Of a stretch of 64,000 nt of DNA, positions 26,023-33,959 are shown piece by piece. How positions within the stretch are numbered: position 1 is the first letter of the stretch; every line of letters begins with the position of its first letter. The translations under genes and the position numbers were made by a program. Source of the DNA: Acetatifactor muris (GTDB lineage Bacteria > Bacillota > Clostridia > Lachnospirales > Lachnospiraceae); contig JAMPHD010000011.1 of NCBI GenBank assembly GCA_023663635.1, positions 17,445 to 81,444 on the forward strand. The letters are read 5' to 3'. A model generated the notes under the pieces. It made no database searches. It saw nothing but the letters and a program-made list of their open reading frames with translations, and was not told the origin of the DNA.

Positions 26023-26851
26023 GATAGCAAGAAATTTTGTGGAGATCGGGATACATAAGGTTCGGCTTTCCGCCTTTAAGATGGTGGTGTTGGGGATTTT
26101 TGCCGGGATCTTCATAGGCTTTGCGGGCATTGCCTCCACCACGGCCTCCGCCACCATATCCAATCCTTCCGTGGCAAAGCTTGTGGGAGCCTGTGTGTTC
26201 CCCGCCGGCATGGCCATGGTGTTGGTGGCGGGCAGCGAATTGTTCACGGGCAACAATCTGATCGTCATCTCCCTGTTGGAGCGCAAGATCAGGCTGTGGG
26301 AGATGCTGAAGAACTGGCTGTGCGTATTCGCGGGCAACTTTATCGGCGCGGCCTTTGTGGCGGCGTTGGTGGTGTACGGGCACACGCCGGATCTGTTCGA
26401 GGGGGTTCTGGCCGACAAGATGGTGGCGGCCGCCATGTCCAGAGTGACGCAGACTTTTCCGGAGGCGTTCATAAGAGGCATATTATGCAATATTCTGGTA
26501 TGCATCGCCGTGTGGGCGGCCTTTGCGGCCAAGAAGGTATCGGGCAAGCTGCTCATGAGTTTCTGGCCCGTGATGCTCTTTGTGCTGTGCGGTTTTGAGC
26601 ACAGCATCGCGGATATCTACTTTGGGGTGGCCGGGATCCTGACGGCCGCGGAGTACGGCATAGAGGCATCGGCGCTCGGCTGGGGGAGTTTCCTCTGCCG
26701 CAATCTGCTGCCGGTGACATTGGGCAATATCGTGGGAGGCGCCGGCATCGTGGGAGTGGGCTATTGGATGATGTATCTGCGCCATACCCCTGGCTATGCG
26801 CTGTCCATTCAGGATGAGCAGGAGGAATTGGATATCGCGGAGGAGTACTAA
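26006..26851 (+). CDS. Formate/nitrite transporter family channel
   Basis: A 281-residue FNT-family protein with six membrane helices (about residues 28-52, 62-85, 103-127, 157-180, 188-208, 228-255). It includes the family segments AGSELFTGNN and GNFIGAAF, and the GFEHSIADIYF stretch after helix five. It forms pentameric channels for formate, nitrite or similar monovalent anions. The start is set at ATG 26006 behind AAGGAGG; the upstream in-frame extension from 25943 is basic and overlaps the preceding gene. In an anaerobic fermenter formate export is most plausible. Confidence 0.9.
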   Translation: MHSPLEIARNFVEIGIHKVRLSAFKMVVLGIFAGIFIGFAGIASTTASATISNPSVAKLVGACVFPAGMAMVLVAGSELFTGNNLIVISLLERKIRLWEMLKNWLCVFAGNFIGAAFVAALVVYGHTPDLFEGVLADKMVAAAMSRVTQTFPEAFIRGILCNILVCIAVWAAFAAKKVSGKLLMSFWPVMLFVLCGFEHSIADIYFGVAGILTAAEYGIEASALGWGSFLCRNLLPVTLGNIVGGAGIVGVGYWMMYLRHTPGYALSIQDEQEELDIAEEY

Positions 26852-26859
26852 AGTTTTGA

Positions 26860-26888
26860 TTGCAAAACTACCTGTGATGTAGTAAAAT
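26860..26888 (+). promoter_or_regulatory. Promoter of the DUF1508-GGDEF-PilZ group
   Basis: TTGCAA (26860-26865), 17 bp, TAAAAT (26883-26888). Confidence 0.55.
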
Positions 26889-26931
26889 ATTCATGATTCT
26901 AACTATAATAATCTACAGGAGGATGAGTACA

Positions 26932-27297
26932 ATGGGTAAGTTTGTTGTGAAAAAGACCAATACCGGGATCAAGTTTGACTTAAAGGCAGGCAACGGTGAA
27001 GTGATCGCCACTTCCGAGGTATATACTTCCGAGGCGGCTTGTAAGAACGGTATTGAATCCGTGAGAAAGAACGCACCGATCGCGCCCGTTGAGGATCAGA
27101 CCATAGAGGGATTCGCCACCGAGAAGAATCCCAAGTTTGAAGTATATCAGGACAAGGCCGGGGAGTATCGTTTCCGCTTAAAGGCCACCAACGGCCAGAT
27201 CATTGCCGTGGGCGAGGGATACAAGGCCAAGTCCGGCTGTATGAACGGAATCGAGTCCGTCAAGAAGAACGCGCCTGAGGCAGAGGTAGTGGAGTAG
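26932..27297 (+). CDS. YegP-like protein with two DUF1508 repeats
   Basis: A 121-residue soluble protein made of two homologous halves of about 50 residues (KFVVKKTNTGIKFDLKAGNG and KFEVYQDKAGEYRFRLKATN), each ending in an NGIESV-(R/K)-KNAP element. This is the duplicated DUF1508 (YegP) fold. Its biochemical role is unknown. ATG 26932 follows AGGAGG. The stop is 6 nt before the GGDEF gene, whose ribosome binding site lies in its last codons, so both are expressed together. Confidence 0.88.
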   Translation: MGKFVVKKTNTGIKFDLKAGNGEVIATSEVYTSEAACKNGIESVRKNAPIAPVEDQTIEGFATEKNPKFEVYQDKAGEYRFRLKATNGQIIAVGEGYKAKSGCMNGIESVKKNAPEAEVVE

Positions 27298-27303
27298 GCA
27301 CGG

Positions 27304-29055
27304 ATGGAAAATCAGAGTGTTTATGAAGTAAAAGTAAACAAGGCCACATATGATGTGATTTCAGCCAACACGGCATTTTACGCCTTCATGGGCTCCAGGA
27401 TCTACAACAGTTTCGACCATGTGATGGATCCGACTGACGCGCAGCGTCTGCCGGAATATGTGAAAAACGGCGGTGATGCCATTCTGACCATGATCTCCGA
27501 GGAGGGAGAGCCGCTGCGCTGTCTGGCGACGTTCACCGTGCAGGACGAGGCTCTGGTGGATATCAGACTGCTTTTGTTGGAAGAACTCAAAGAGCGGGAG
27601 AAACAGACGCAGTATCGCGTGGGCAAGAAGAACGGCATCTTAAGCCTGTACGGCGACTATTTCTTTGAGTATGAGGTGGCGGAGGACAATGTGAGGATCT
27701 ATGCCGCCGACCGCTTTGAACAGAATGTGCTCTCCGTGACTTTTGAGGAGTTTGAACAGAAACTCTTGGAGCGCGCGGACGAGAGCAATGAGGAGGATGT
27801 CCGGAAACTGATCGCCACCCTGCGGGCAGGCACACAGCGATTTATCGTCAATATAGCGGGTGACATACTGAACCTGAAGGAGACGGCGTTCACGCTGTTC
27901 AAAGGGATATCCTATCATGAGAACGGCGAGTATATCTACTCTACGGGCTATGTCCATTTTTGGAATGAGCGTTCCGTGGAATCGGCGGAGACCAAGCGGG
28001 CCATGGAGAGGGATTACCTCACGGGCGTACTCACCAAGGCGGAGATCTCCAATCTGGCCATCAATATTGTGGACGTGAAGAAGATCAGCAATGTGACCAT
28101 CGCCATCATCGACATCGACTATTTCAAGAAGGTCAATGATGTGTACGGCCATATGATGGGAGACGAGGTGCTGAAGAAGGTTGCCAACATCATCCAGAAT
28201 GAGGTTCGGGAGGACGGTCTGGTGGGCCGTTTCGGCGGCGATGAATTTGTGGTGGTCTTCTATGACGCCTATGACATGGAGACCATGCGGGAACGTCTCA
28301 GGAGCATCAAGAACGGCGTGGCATCCAGTTTTGTGAAGACCAAGAGCGGGGAAGATATCTCCATCACGCTCTCCATCGGATGCGCCGCCTATCCCAAGGA
28401 CGCGGACAATTACGAGGATCTGTTCTTCCTGGCTGACTTCGCGCTCTATCGGGCGAAGGAGAAGGGACGCAACCGCTATATCATCTACAATCGGGACAAG
28501 CACGGCACATTGGAGGACATCAAGAATACCAAGATGACCGTCAACACCTTGAACAGCAGGGGTAATATGTCCATGGCGGAGTTGATCTGCGCCATGCAGG
28601 ACAAGGTATACACGGGGCAGTCCTATCCTCTGGATGAGCTGTTGGACGATGTGGCGTTAAACCTCAATATACAGCGTGTGATGCTGTACGCGGGCCGTCC
28701 CTCCGGACTGGTGGGCATGGCCGGCGCCAACAGACTGTCCAAGGCCGTCATAGAATCTACGAGGGATTACGCTCTCTCCCCCGCGCTCGTGAAACTCTAC
28801 GATGAGACGGGAGTGGTCGTGGTGGACAATGTGAGACGTTTTGAGAGCTCCAGCCCTACCGTGTATGAGAAACTGACCAAACAGGGAATTTTTTCCTTTG
28901 TGCATGTGAGATTTAAGGACAAAAACGGAACGGATGCCATCCTGAGCCTTGAGTATGTCAAGGGCACCATGTCGTGGAATCGAGCGCACCTGCCCTACTA
29001 CAGACTCTTGGCGAGACTGTTGTCGGAATATGACTTGGGGGGGCAAAACCGGTAA
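27304..29055 (+). CDS. GGDEF diguanylate cyclase
   Basis: A 583-residue soluble protein. An N-terminal sensory region of about 230 residues with PAS-like stretches precedes a GGDEF domain (about 235-390) with the intact motif GGDEF (311-315) and the metal-binding IDIDYFKKVND. A C-terminal region of about 180 residues may be GAF-like. It should make cyclic di-GMP from two GTP. The allosteric inhibition site RxxD normally five residues before the motif is not in register (REDG is seen), so product inhibition may be weak. No membrane segment is present. It is followed by a PilZ protein. Confidence 0.9.
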   Translation: MENQSVYEVKVNKATYDVISANTAFYAFMGSRIYNSFDHVMDPTDAQRLPEYVKNGGDAILTMISEEGEPLRCLATFTVQDEALVDIRLLLLEELKEREKQTQYRVGKKNGILSLYGDYFFEYEVAEDNVRIYAADRFEQNVLSVTFEEFEQKLLERADESNEEDVRKLIATLRAGTQRFIVNIAGDILNLKETAFTLFKGISYHENGEYIYSTGYVHFWNERSVESAETKRAMERDYLTGVLTKAEISNLAINIVDVKKISNVTIAIIDIDYFKKVNDVYGHMMGDEVLKKVANIIQNEVREDGLVGRFGGDEFVVVFYDAYDMETMRERLRSIKNGVASSFVKTKSGEDISITLSIGCAAYPKDADNYEDLFFLADFALYRAKEKGRNRYIIYNRDKHGTLEDIKNTKMTVNTLNSRGNMSMAELICAMQDKVYTGQSYPLDELLDDVALNLNIQRVMLYAGRPSGLVGMAGANRLSKAVIESTRDYALSPALVKLYDETGVVVVDNVRRFESSSPTVYEKLTKQGIFSFVHVRFKDKNGTDAILSLEYVKGTMSWNRAHLPYYRLLARLLSEYDLGGQNR

Positions 29056-29082
29056 GGGATCGCGATATAGTGAGGGATGCAG

Positions 29083-29643
29083 ATGAGCCTGAGTGAGGAT
29101 ATAAGGCAGCATAGGATTGTGATTCAGGATACGGTGACTGATAGGGCGATCGCGGATGCCACCATACTCAAATACGATGCGGGGACGGGTGAGATCGAGA
29201 TTGACGCGGACCAGGCGGAGCTGTCGGAGGGAGCCGCGATCAGCGCGCTGATTTTTACCGCCTCCGGTCTCTATGAGAGCCACGGAGTGGTCCGGGACAA
29301 AGACGGCACGAAGGTACGGATCGCTCTCTACGAGGGTATGGCTCATGACGCGAGGCAGGCGGTGCGCTATCAGGTAAACATAAGCGGCGAGGTGGATTCC
29401 GTCACCGGGCCTCAGACGGGCAAGCGGCCGGGAGGTTTCGAGATCACGATCCTCAATATGAGTTCCATAGGTCTTCTGTTGCAGGCGCCGGCGGGAAAGA
29501 TCAAGGAGGGCGATACCATTCGGATCCTCACCTCTACCAAGGGACAGCGCATCATCATCACGGCGGATGTCAATCGCGTGGAGGACGCGGATCAGGGAAG
29601 GGAGCATGTCGGCTGCAGTATTCGGCTTGTAAATTTGGGATAG
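29083..29643 (+). CDS. PilZ-domain cyclic-di-GMP receptor
   Basis: A 186-residue protein. The N-terminal 85 residues resemble a YcgR-N-type beta domain; the C-terminal half is PilZ with both binding motifs intact: RxxxR (R91 and R95, RQAVR) and NxSxxG (N125-G130, NMSSIG). It should bind cyclic di-GMP made by the adjacent GGDEF enzyme and pass the signal to a target, often motility or surface structures. ATG 29083 is preferred because GAGGG is 6 nt upstream; ATG 29077 directly abuts it. Confidence 0.9.
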   Translation: MSLSEDIRQHRIVIQDTVTDRAIADATILKYDAGTGEIEIDADQAELSEGAAISALIFTASGLYESHGVVRDKDGTKVRIALYEGMAHDARQAVRYQVNISGEVDSVTGPQTGKRPGGFEITILNMSSIGLLLQAPAGKIKEGDTIRILTSTKGQRIIITADVNRVEDADQGREHVGCSIRLVNLG

Positions 29644-29657
29644 CAGTATCAATGATG

Positions 29658-29697
29658 CGAAGAAATTGGACGGTATGGCCGCAGAGTTCTTCGTTTT
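29658..29697 (+). terminator. Probable terminator after the PilZ gene
   Basis: CGAAGAA (29658-29664) pairs with TTCTTCG (29687-29693), followed by TTTT; the loop is long. Confidence 0.5.
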
Positions 29698-29755
29698 AAC
29701 ATAAGGACAGTTCGCGGAGCGCGCTGCCCGTTGTTTCATCGGGAGGTTGCAGAGG

Positions 29756-30700
29756 ATGGATTACAGAGAGAAAGCATTGACGGTTGCGGAGAGAGTCAAC
29801 CGCTATATTCTCGGCAAGGAGGACGTGGTCAGGGAGACGCTGGCGGCTTTTTTGGCGGGAGGCAATATCTTGTTGGAGGATATCCCGGGGGTGGGCAAGA
29901 CCACCATGGCGCTCCTGTTTGCGGAGACTATCGGATTGGAGTGGAAGAGGGTGCAGTTTACACCCGATGTCATGCCCTCGGATCTGACGGGATTTTCCAT
30001 TTACCGCAAGGATCGGGAGGAGTTTGAGTACCGGAAGGGAGCGATCTTCTGCAATCTGCTGTTGGCGGATGAGATCAACCGCACGACCCCCAAGACCCAG
30101 TCGGCTCTTTTGGAGGCGATGCAGGAGCAGCAGGTGACAGTGGAGGGAGTGACGAGGGTATTGACGCCGCCTTTTTTGGTGATCGCGACCCAAAATCCCT
30201 TGGGGGCCGCGGGCACACAGCCCCTTCCTCCGGCGCAGATGGACCGCTTTATGATCTCCATGTCCATGGGGTATCCGGATTTTGAAAATGAAGTGCTGAT
30301 GGCTAAGGCCGGAGGTTGGAACAATCTCACCATGCAGGTTGAGCCGGTGACGGACAGGCTTTCTTTCCTGGAGATGCAAAAGGCGGCGGATGATGTGTTC
30401 ATCCGGGATGAGGTGTATCGCTATATTGTGGATCTGGTGACGGCGAGCAGGAACCACGCTCATGTGGAGCAGGGGGTGAGCCCCAGAGGCACCATCGCTT
30501 TGGTCAAAATGTCCAAGGCGTCGGCATGGCTTGCGGGCAACTCCTATGTGTCGCCCATGGATGTGGCAGGACAGTTTCTCTATGTGGCGGGACACAGGAT
30601 ACTCTTAAACGTGGCTGCCCGCATGGAGGGTGTGACAAAGGAGCAGGTGATACAGGACATTTTGGACCGGGTGAAGAAACCTGAGCTTGGGAAAAAATAG
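29756..30700 (+). CDS. MoxR-family AAA ATPase
   Basis: A 314-residue AAA+ protein with Walker A GVGKTT (45-50), Walker B LLADEINR, sensor-1 IATQNP and the PLPPAQMDRF arginine-finger region typical of MoxR. It probably acts as a chaperone for complexes containing the next two products. The start ATG 29756 lies 10 nt after GGGAGG; TTG 29747 is possible but less likely. It is first in a MoxR-DUF58-transglutaminase operon, a widespread arrangement of unknown detail linked to the cell envelope. Confidence 0.92.
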   Translation: MDYREKALTVAERVNRYILGKEDVVRETLAAFLAGGNILLEDIPGVGKTTMALLFAETIGLEWKRVQFTPDVMPSDLTGFSIYRKDREEFEYRKGAIFCNLLLADEINRTTPKTQSALLEAMQEQQVTVEGVTRVLTPPFLVIATQNPLGAAGTQPLPPAQMDRFMISMSMGYPDFENEVLMAKAGGWNNLTMQVEPVTDRLSFLEMQKAADDVFIRDEVYRYIVDLVTASRNHAHVEQGVSPRGTIALVKMSKASAWLAGNSYVSPMDVAGQFLYVAGHRILLNVAARMEGVTKEQVIQDILDRVKKPELGKK

Positions 30701-30727
30701 AGATTCTGAAAGAAATAGGGATTCGGC

Positions 30728-31837
30728 ATGAGAGCTGTACTGTTATTGATCTTGTCGGCAGCCACTCTGTATGTGGCGGGCATATACCATGCTCCGGGCG
30801 GACTGTTTGCCGGAGCCGCGGAGTTTGCCCTCTTTTGCGCCATGTGGATCTCGTCACGGATGATGCGAAAGAAGGTGGAGGGGACGATCGTGCCCGAGAG
30901 TTTCGGAATGCATCGGGGCGGTTCGCTGCCCTGCCGTCTTGTGCTGCGCAACCGGGGCAGATGGCCTGTCTGGTGTTGGGATGCGCGCGTCGTGTGGAGA
31001 CAGGGCGATCACAAGTCCAAATGCAAACTCTCCGGGCAGGCGGAGGGCATGGGAGAGACTGCGGCGAAGTTTGAGATTTCCGCGGAGCACTGCGGCTTTG
31101 TGGAGGTGGATCTCAAGCGTCTGCGCGTGTGGGATCACATGCATCTGTTCCACGGGAAGGTGAGACGGGGGAGAAAGCGACAGGCGGTTCGGATCCCCGT
31201 GTTCCCGCCCTTAAATGTCCTCAGGGTGGAATCTGCGCAGGGAGAGACGATTCAGGCTGCGGGCAGCGACCGGACAGCCCTTCCGATGGTGGGAAATGAC
31301 GTGCGGGAGGTACAGCAGTACAGGCTCTATCAGTCGGGGGACTCCGTCAAGGACATCCACTGGAAACTCAGCGCCAGGAGCGAGGACTACCAGGTGAAGG
31401 AATACAGCAGGGCTGAGGAACATCGCGTGGGCCTTTTTCTGGATTTGGTGGAGAGAGAGCCTATGGATGAGGAGAGGGCGGATGCCTTTTATGAGATTTT
31501 TCTGGCGTTGCTCTTGGGGATGTTGGAGAGATATGAGAGCGTATATCTGTATTGGTTTGATTGGACCGGGAAAGAATTGGTGACGCACAGAGTCACGGGT
31601 GAGGAAGAGTACCGTGAGATTTTGGCCCGGCTGTATGAGGCGGGGTTCATTCCCGGGGAGGATGTGGACGAAAAGGCCTATCAGGATGAGAAAAGCGCCC
31701 GTCTGGGCAGTTCGCTGCTGCAGTTGGATCCGGATCTGCGCCTATCCTATGGCAACGCGGGGGAACTTTTGTTAAGACGGTTCTCGGAGCAAGATTACAG
31801 GCGTGAGATCGCGGAACAGAAGGTGGTGATTCCATGA
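30728..31837 (+). CDS. DUF58 domain protein
   Basis: A 369-residue protein with two adjoining N-terminal hydrophobic helices (about residues 3-40). A beta-rich region follows, then the DUF58 core around residues 195-250 (REVQQYRLYQSGDSVKDIHWKLSAR), which resembles a von Willebrand factor A-like fold. It is a standard partner of MoxR ATPases, and its C-terminus overlaps the start of the transglutaminase gene by 4 nt (ATGA). The molecular role is unknown. Confidence 0.88.
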   Translation: MRAVLLLILSAATLYVAGIYHAPGGLFAGAAEFALFCAMWISSRMMRKKVEGTIVPESFGMHRGGSLPCRLVLRNRGRWPVWCWDARVVWRQGDHKSKCKLSGQAEGMGETAAKFEISAEHCGFVEVDLKRLRVWDHMHLFHGKVRRGRKRQAVRIPVFPPLNVLRVESAQGETIQAAGSDRTALPMVGNDVREVQQYRLYQSGDSVKDIHWKLSARSEDYQVKEYSRAEEHRVGLFLDLVEREPMDEERADAFYEIFLALLLGMLERYESVYLYWFDWTGKELVTHRVTGEEEYREILARLYEAGFIPGEDVDEKAYQDEKSARLGSSLLQLDPDLRLSYGNAGELLLRRFSEQDYRREIAEQKVVIP

Positions 31838-33240
31838 GCCGGCGGAAACTGCATTTTGGGCGCGCGGTGGCTTATGTGAGCGGAGTGTTGGGATCTTTTC
31901 CCATAGTGAGAGAATTTATCAGCATGTATTACGAGGGCAGCAGGGAGGACGCGCGATCTTTCGTGCTCTGCTGCGCCTTATTTTGGCTGCTTTGGACAAG
32001 GGGATACGCGGCGCTGTACTGCGCGATGGCCGTGGCGGTGTTGATCTGCCCGCTCATGAACATTCCTTTGAGTCTGCCGGCGCTCAGTCTGCTCCTGTGT
32101 TCCTTTGTGTGCGCCAGAGCGGGGGATCGCCACAGGGCCGTGACCGTGGTATGCGGTACTTTGGCGGTGGTTGTCTTCCTGGGCGGCTTTCCGGGATACA
32201 GATGGAGCGAGACTCTCTCGCAGGGAGCGGCGATGGTGGACCGGTATGTCAACAGGATCGGCGTGTCCATATTCGGCGAATCGGATCAGGGGCGTTTTGA
32301 GAACGGAAATGTCAGCCGCGGCAACAACTATAGGAACGGTTCCATTCATCTGGAGATGGCGCTGGACCGGGCTCCCACGGAGGCCATTTATCTGCGGGGC
32401 TATGTCGGGGCGGACTATCGGGGAGACCGGTGGACGGAGGCGGACGAGTCGGATTTTTACGGGAGCATGGCCCGGCTGAGGGGTGCGGAGGGGAGTGAGG
32501 CACAGTTTCAGGCGGTGCAGGAGCATCTCTATTTTATCTTAAACTATGGAGATGTGAACGAATGGCTCAGCATCATGTCCGGACGCGCTCTGATGCGGGA
32601 GGACGTGAGGAAGATGGTCGTCAACCGCTCCGGCGCCGAGGACAGGGAGTATCTGCCCTATTTTTCCATACGGGCGCAGATGGCGGAACAGTATTATGAA
32701 TTGGAGGAGGGGCAGGAAGTTGAGACCTTCTTCTATTTTGAACAGGCGGACATGGATTCCGATAAGATCAGGAGGGATACGGGGGAATATGCCATGTCCA
32801 CGCAGTTGCAGCGGAGAGAATATGACAGATATGTGCGGGAGAGATATCTGGATGTGCCCACGGGACGGCTGTCTGAGCTGACCGAACTGTGCAATGCGCA
32901 TGCCCTGTCCGACGTGGAGGAAGTGACGGGATTTATCCGCGAGACGGTGCAGCGGGATTCGGAATACACGCTGACTCCGGGCAACACACCCCTCAACCGG
33001 GATGTCATAGAATATTTTCTGTTTGACAACAGACAGGGTTTCTGCATGCACTATGCCTCCGCGGCCACGCTGATGTACAGACTGTACGGCATACCCGCCA
33101 GATATGTCACCGGCTATGTGGTACATCCTTCTGATTTCAGACGACAGGCGGACGGGACCTATGCGGCGGCGGTGACGGATTTCAGACTGCATGCCTGGGT
33201 AGAGATCTATCAGGATAATCTGGGATGGACTCCCGTGTAG
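31834..33240 (+). CDS. Transglutaminase-like membrane protein, N-terminal part (amber-interrupted)
   Basis: 468 residues ending at TAG 33238-33240. There are several N-terminal membrane helices (about residues 40-120), a large extracytoplasmic region, then a transglutaminase core with C404 (GFCMHYASA) and H453 (LHAWVEIY). The frame continues without shift into the next ORF. A normal family member reads GWxPVE or GWxPFD where this one reads GWTPV-stop, and the stop stands 16 codons after the catalytic His, exactly where the acidic residue of the Cys-His-Asp triad is expected. A single G-to-T change (GAG to TAG) explains it. Confidence 0.85.
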   Translation: MSRRKLHFGRAVAYVSGVLGSFPIVREFISMYYEGSREDARSFVLCCALFWLLWTRGYAALYCAMAVAVLICPLMNIPLSLPALSLLLCSFVCARAGDRHRAVTVVCGTLAVVVFLGGFPGYRWSETLSQGAAMVDRYVNRIGVSIFGESDQGRFENGNVSRGNNYRNGSIHLEMALDRAPTEAIYLRGYVGADYRGDRWTEADESDFYGSMARLRGAEGSEAQFQAVQEHLYFILNYGDVNEWLSIMSGRALMREDVRKMVVNRSGAEDREYLPYFSIRAQMAEQYYELEEGQEVETFFYFEQADMDSDKIRRDTGEYAMSTQLQRREYDRYVRERYLDVPTGRLSELTELCNAHALSDVEEVTGFIRETVQRDSEYTLTPGNTPLNRDVIEYFLFDNRQGFCMHYASAATLMYRLYGIPARYVTGYVVHPSDFRRQADGTYAAAVTDFRLHAWVEIYQDNLGWTPV

Positions 33241-33921
33241 ATGACGCCTCTCGACTATATGAGCAACGCGATGCCCGCTCCGGACTGGCTGATGCCGGAC
33301 CGTGTGGGCTATGCGGGCGGCGGTGACGGCTCGGGCGCATCCTCCGGGGTACAGTACGCGGAGGAAGAGGACGAGGAAGAGGACGACGGGGACGACGAGG
33401 ACAACGGGGACGAAGAGGACGACGGGGACGACGAGGACGAAGAGGACGATGAGGAAGAGGACGAGGGAGACGACACCGGGGAGGAAACCCTGCGGGAGCA
33501 GAGGGGATGGCGCAATGATCTCATCCTGCCGGCGGCGGTGGCAGCTTTTTTGGTGATATGCGCGGTCCTGTTGTGGTACAGGAGAAAGCGATATCTGCGC
33601 AGACTGCGGCAGATGGAAACGCCAAGGCTCTTCTATCGGCTGCTAAAATTACTGCACAGGACGGAGAGCCTGAGAGCCGTCACGGGTATGGAGCCGGATT
33701 TTGAGGAGAGGCTCAGGGCAGAGTTCTCCTGCTTTACGGAAACGGAGACGGCGGAGCTGATGCGGATCGTCAAAGAGGCCGCCTATGGGCCGGAGCGCCC
33801 TGACGGAGAGGACGGGCGGCGTACCGTGTATGCCTTTTATGAGAGGACGGCGGCTGAACTGTACGGGCGGATGAGGCTGCCCGGGCGGCTGTACTGCACA
33901 TGGATCCTGAATATCCGGTAG
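33241..33921 (+). CDS. Transglutaminase-like membrane protein, C-terminal part
   Basis: A 226-codon continuation, in frame, of the gene that begins at 31834. It starts with MTPLDYM immediately after the amber codon, then an intensely acidic low-complexity stretch of about 45 residues (Glu/Asp with Gly, about residues 40-82). One membrane helix follows (about 97-117), then a basic patch (RRKRYLRRLR) and a helical DUF4129-like cytoplasmic tail. No ribosome binding site precedes the ATG, so it is probably expressed only by readthrough, by restart, or not at all. Confidence 0.7.
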   Translation: MTPLDYMSNAMPAPDWLMPDRVGYAGGGDGSGASSGVQYAEEEDEEEDDGDDEDNGDEEDDGDDEDEEDDEEEDEGDDTGEETLREQRGWRNDLILPAAVAAFLVICAVLLWYRRKRYLRRLRQMETPRLFYRLLKLLHRTESLRAVTGMEPDFEERLRAEFSCFTETETAELMRIVKEAAYGPERPDGEDGRRTVYAFYERTAAELYGRMRLPGRLYCTWILNIR

Positions 33922-33959
33922 GATGGGAACGATTACACAGAGGGGAAGACATAAGCGAA

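Noticed and set aside
33238..33240. Amber codon read as a special amino acid (pyrrolysine or similar)
   Set aside because: Several genes in the window end at TAG (for example the PilZ, DUF1508 and MoxR genes), and no recoding genes are seen.
33309..33524. Minus-strand frame rich in Ser opposite the acidic tract
   Set aside because: Pure antisense product of the GAGGAC repeats; not a gene.
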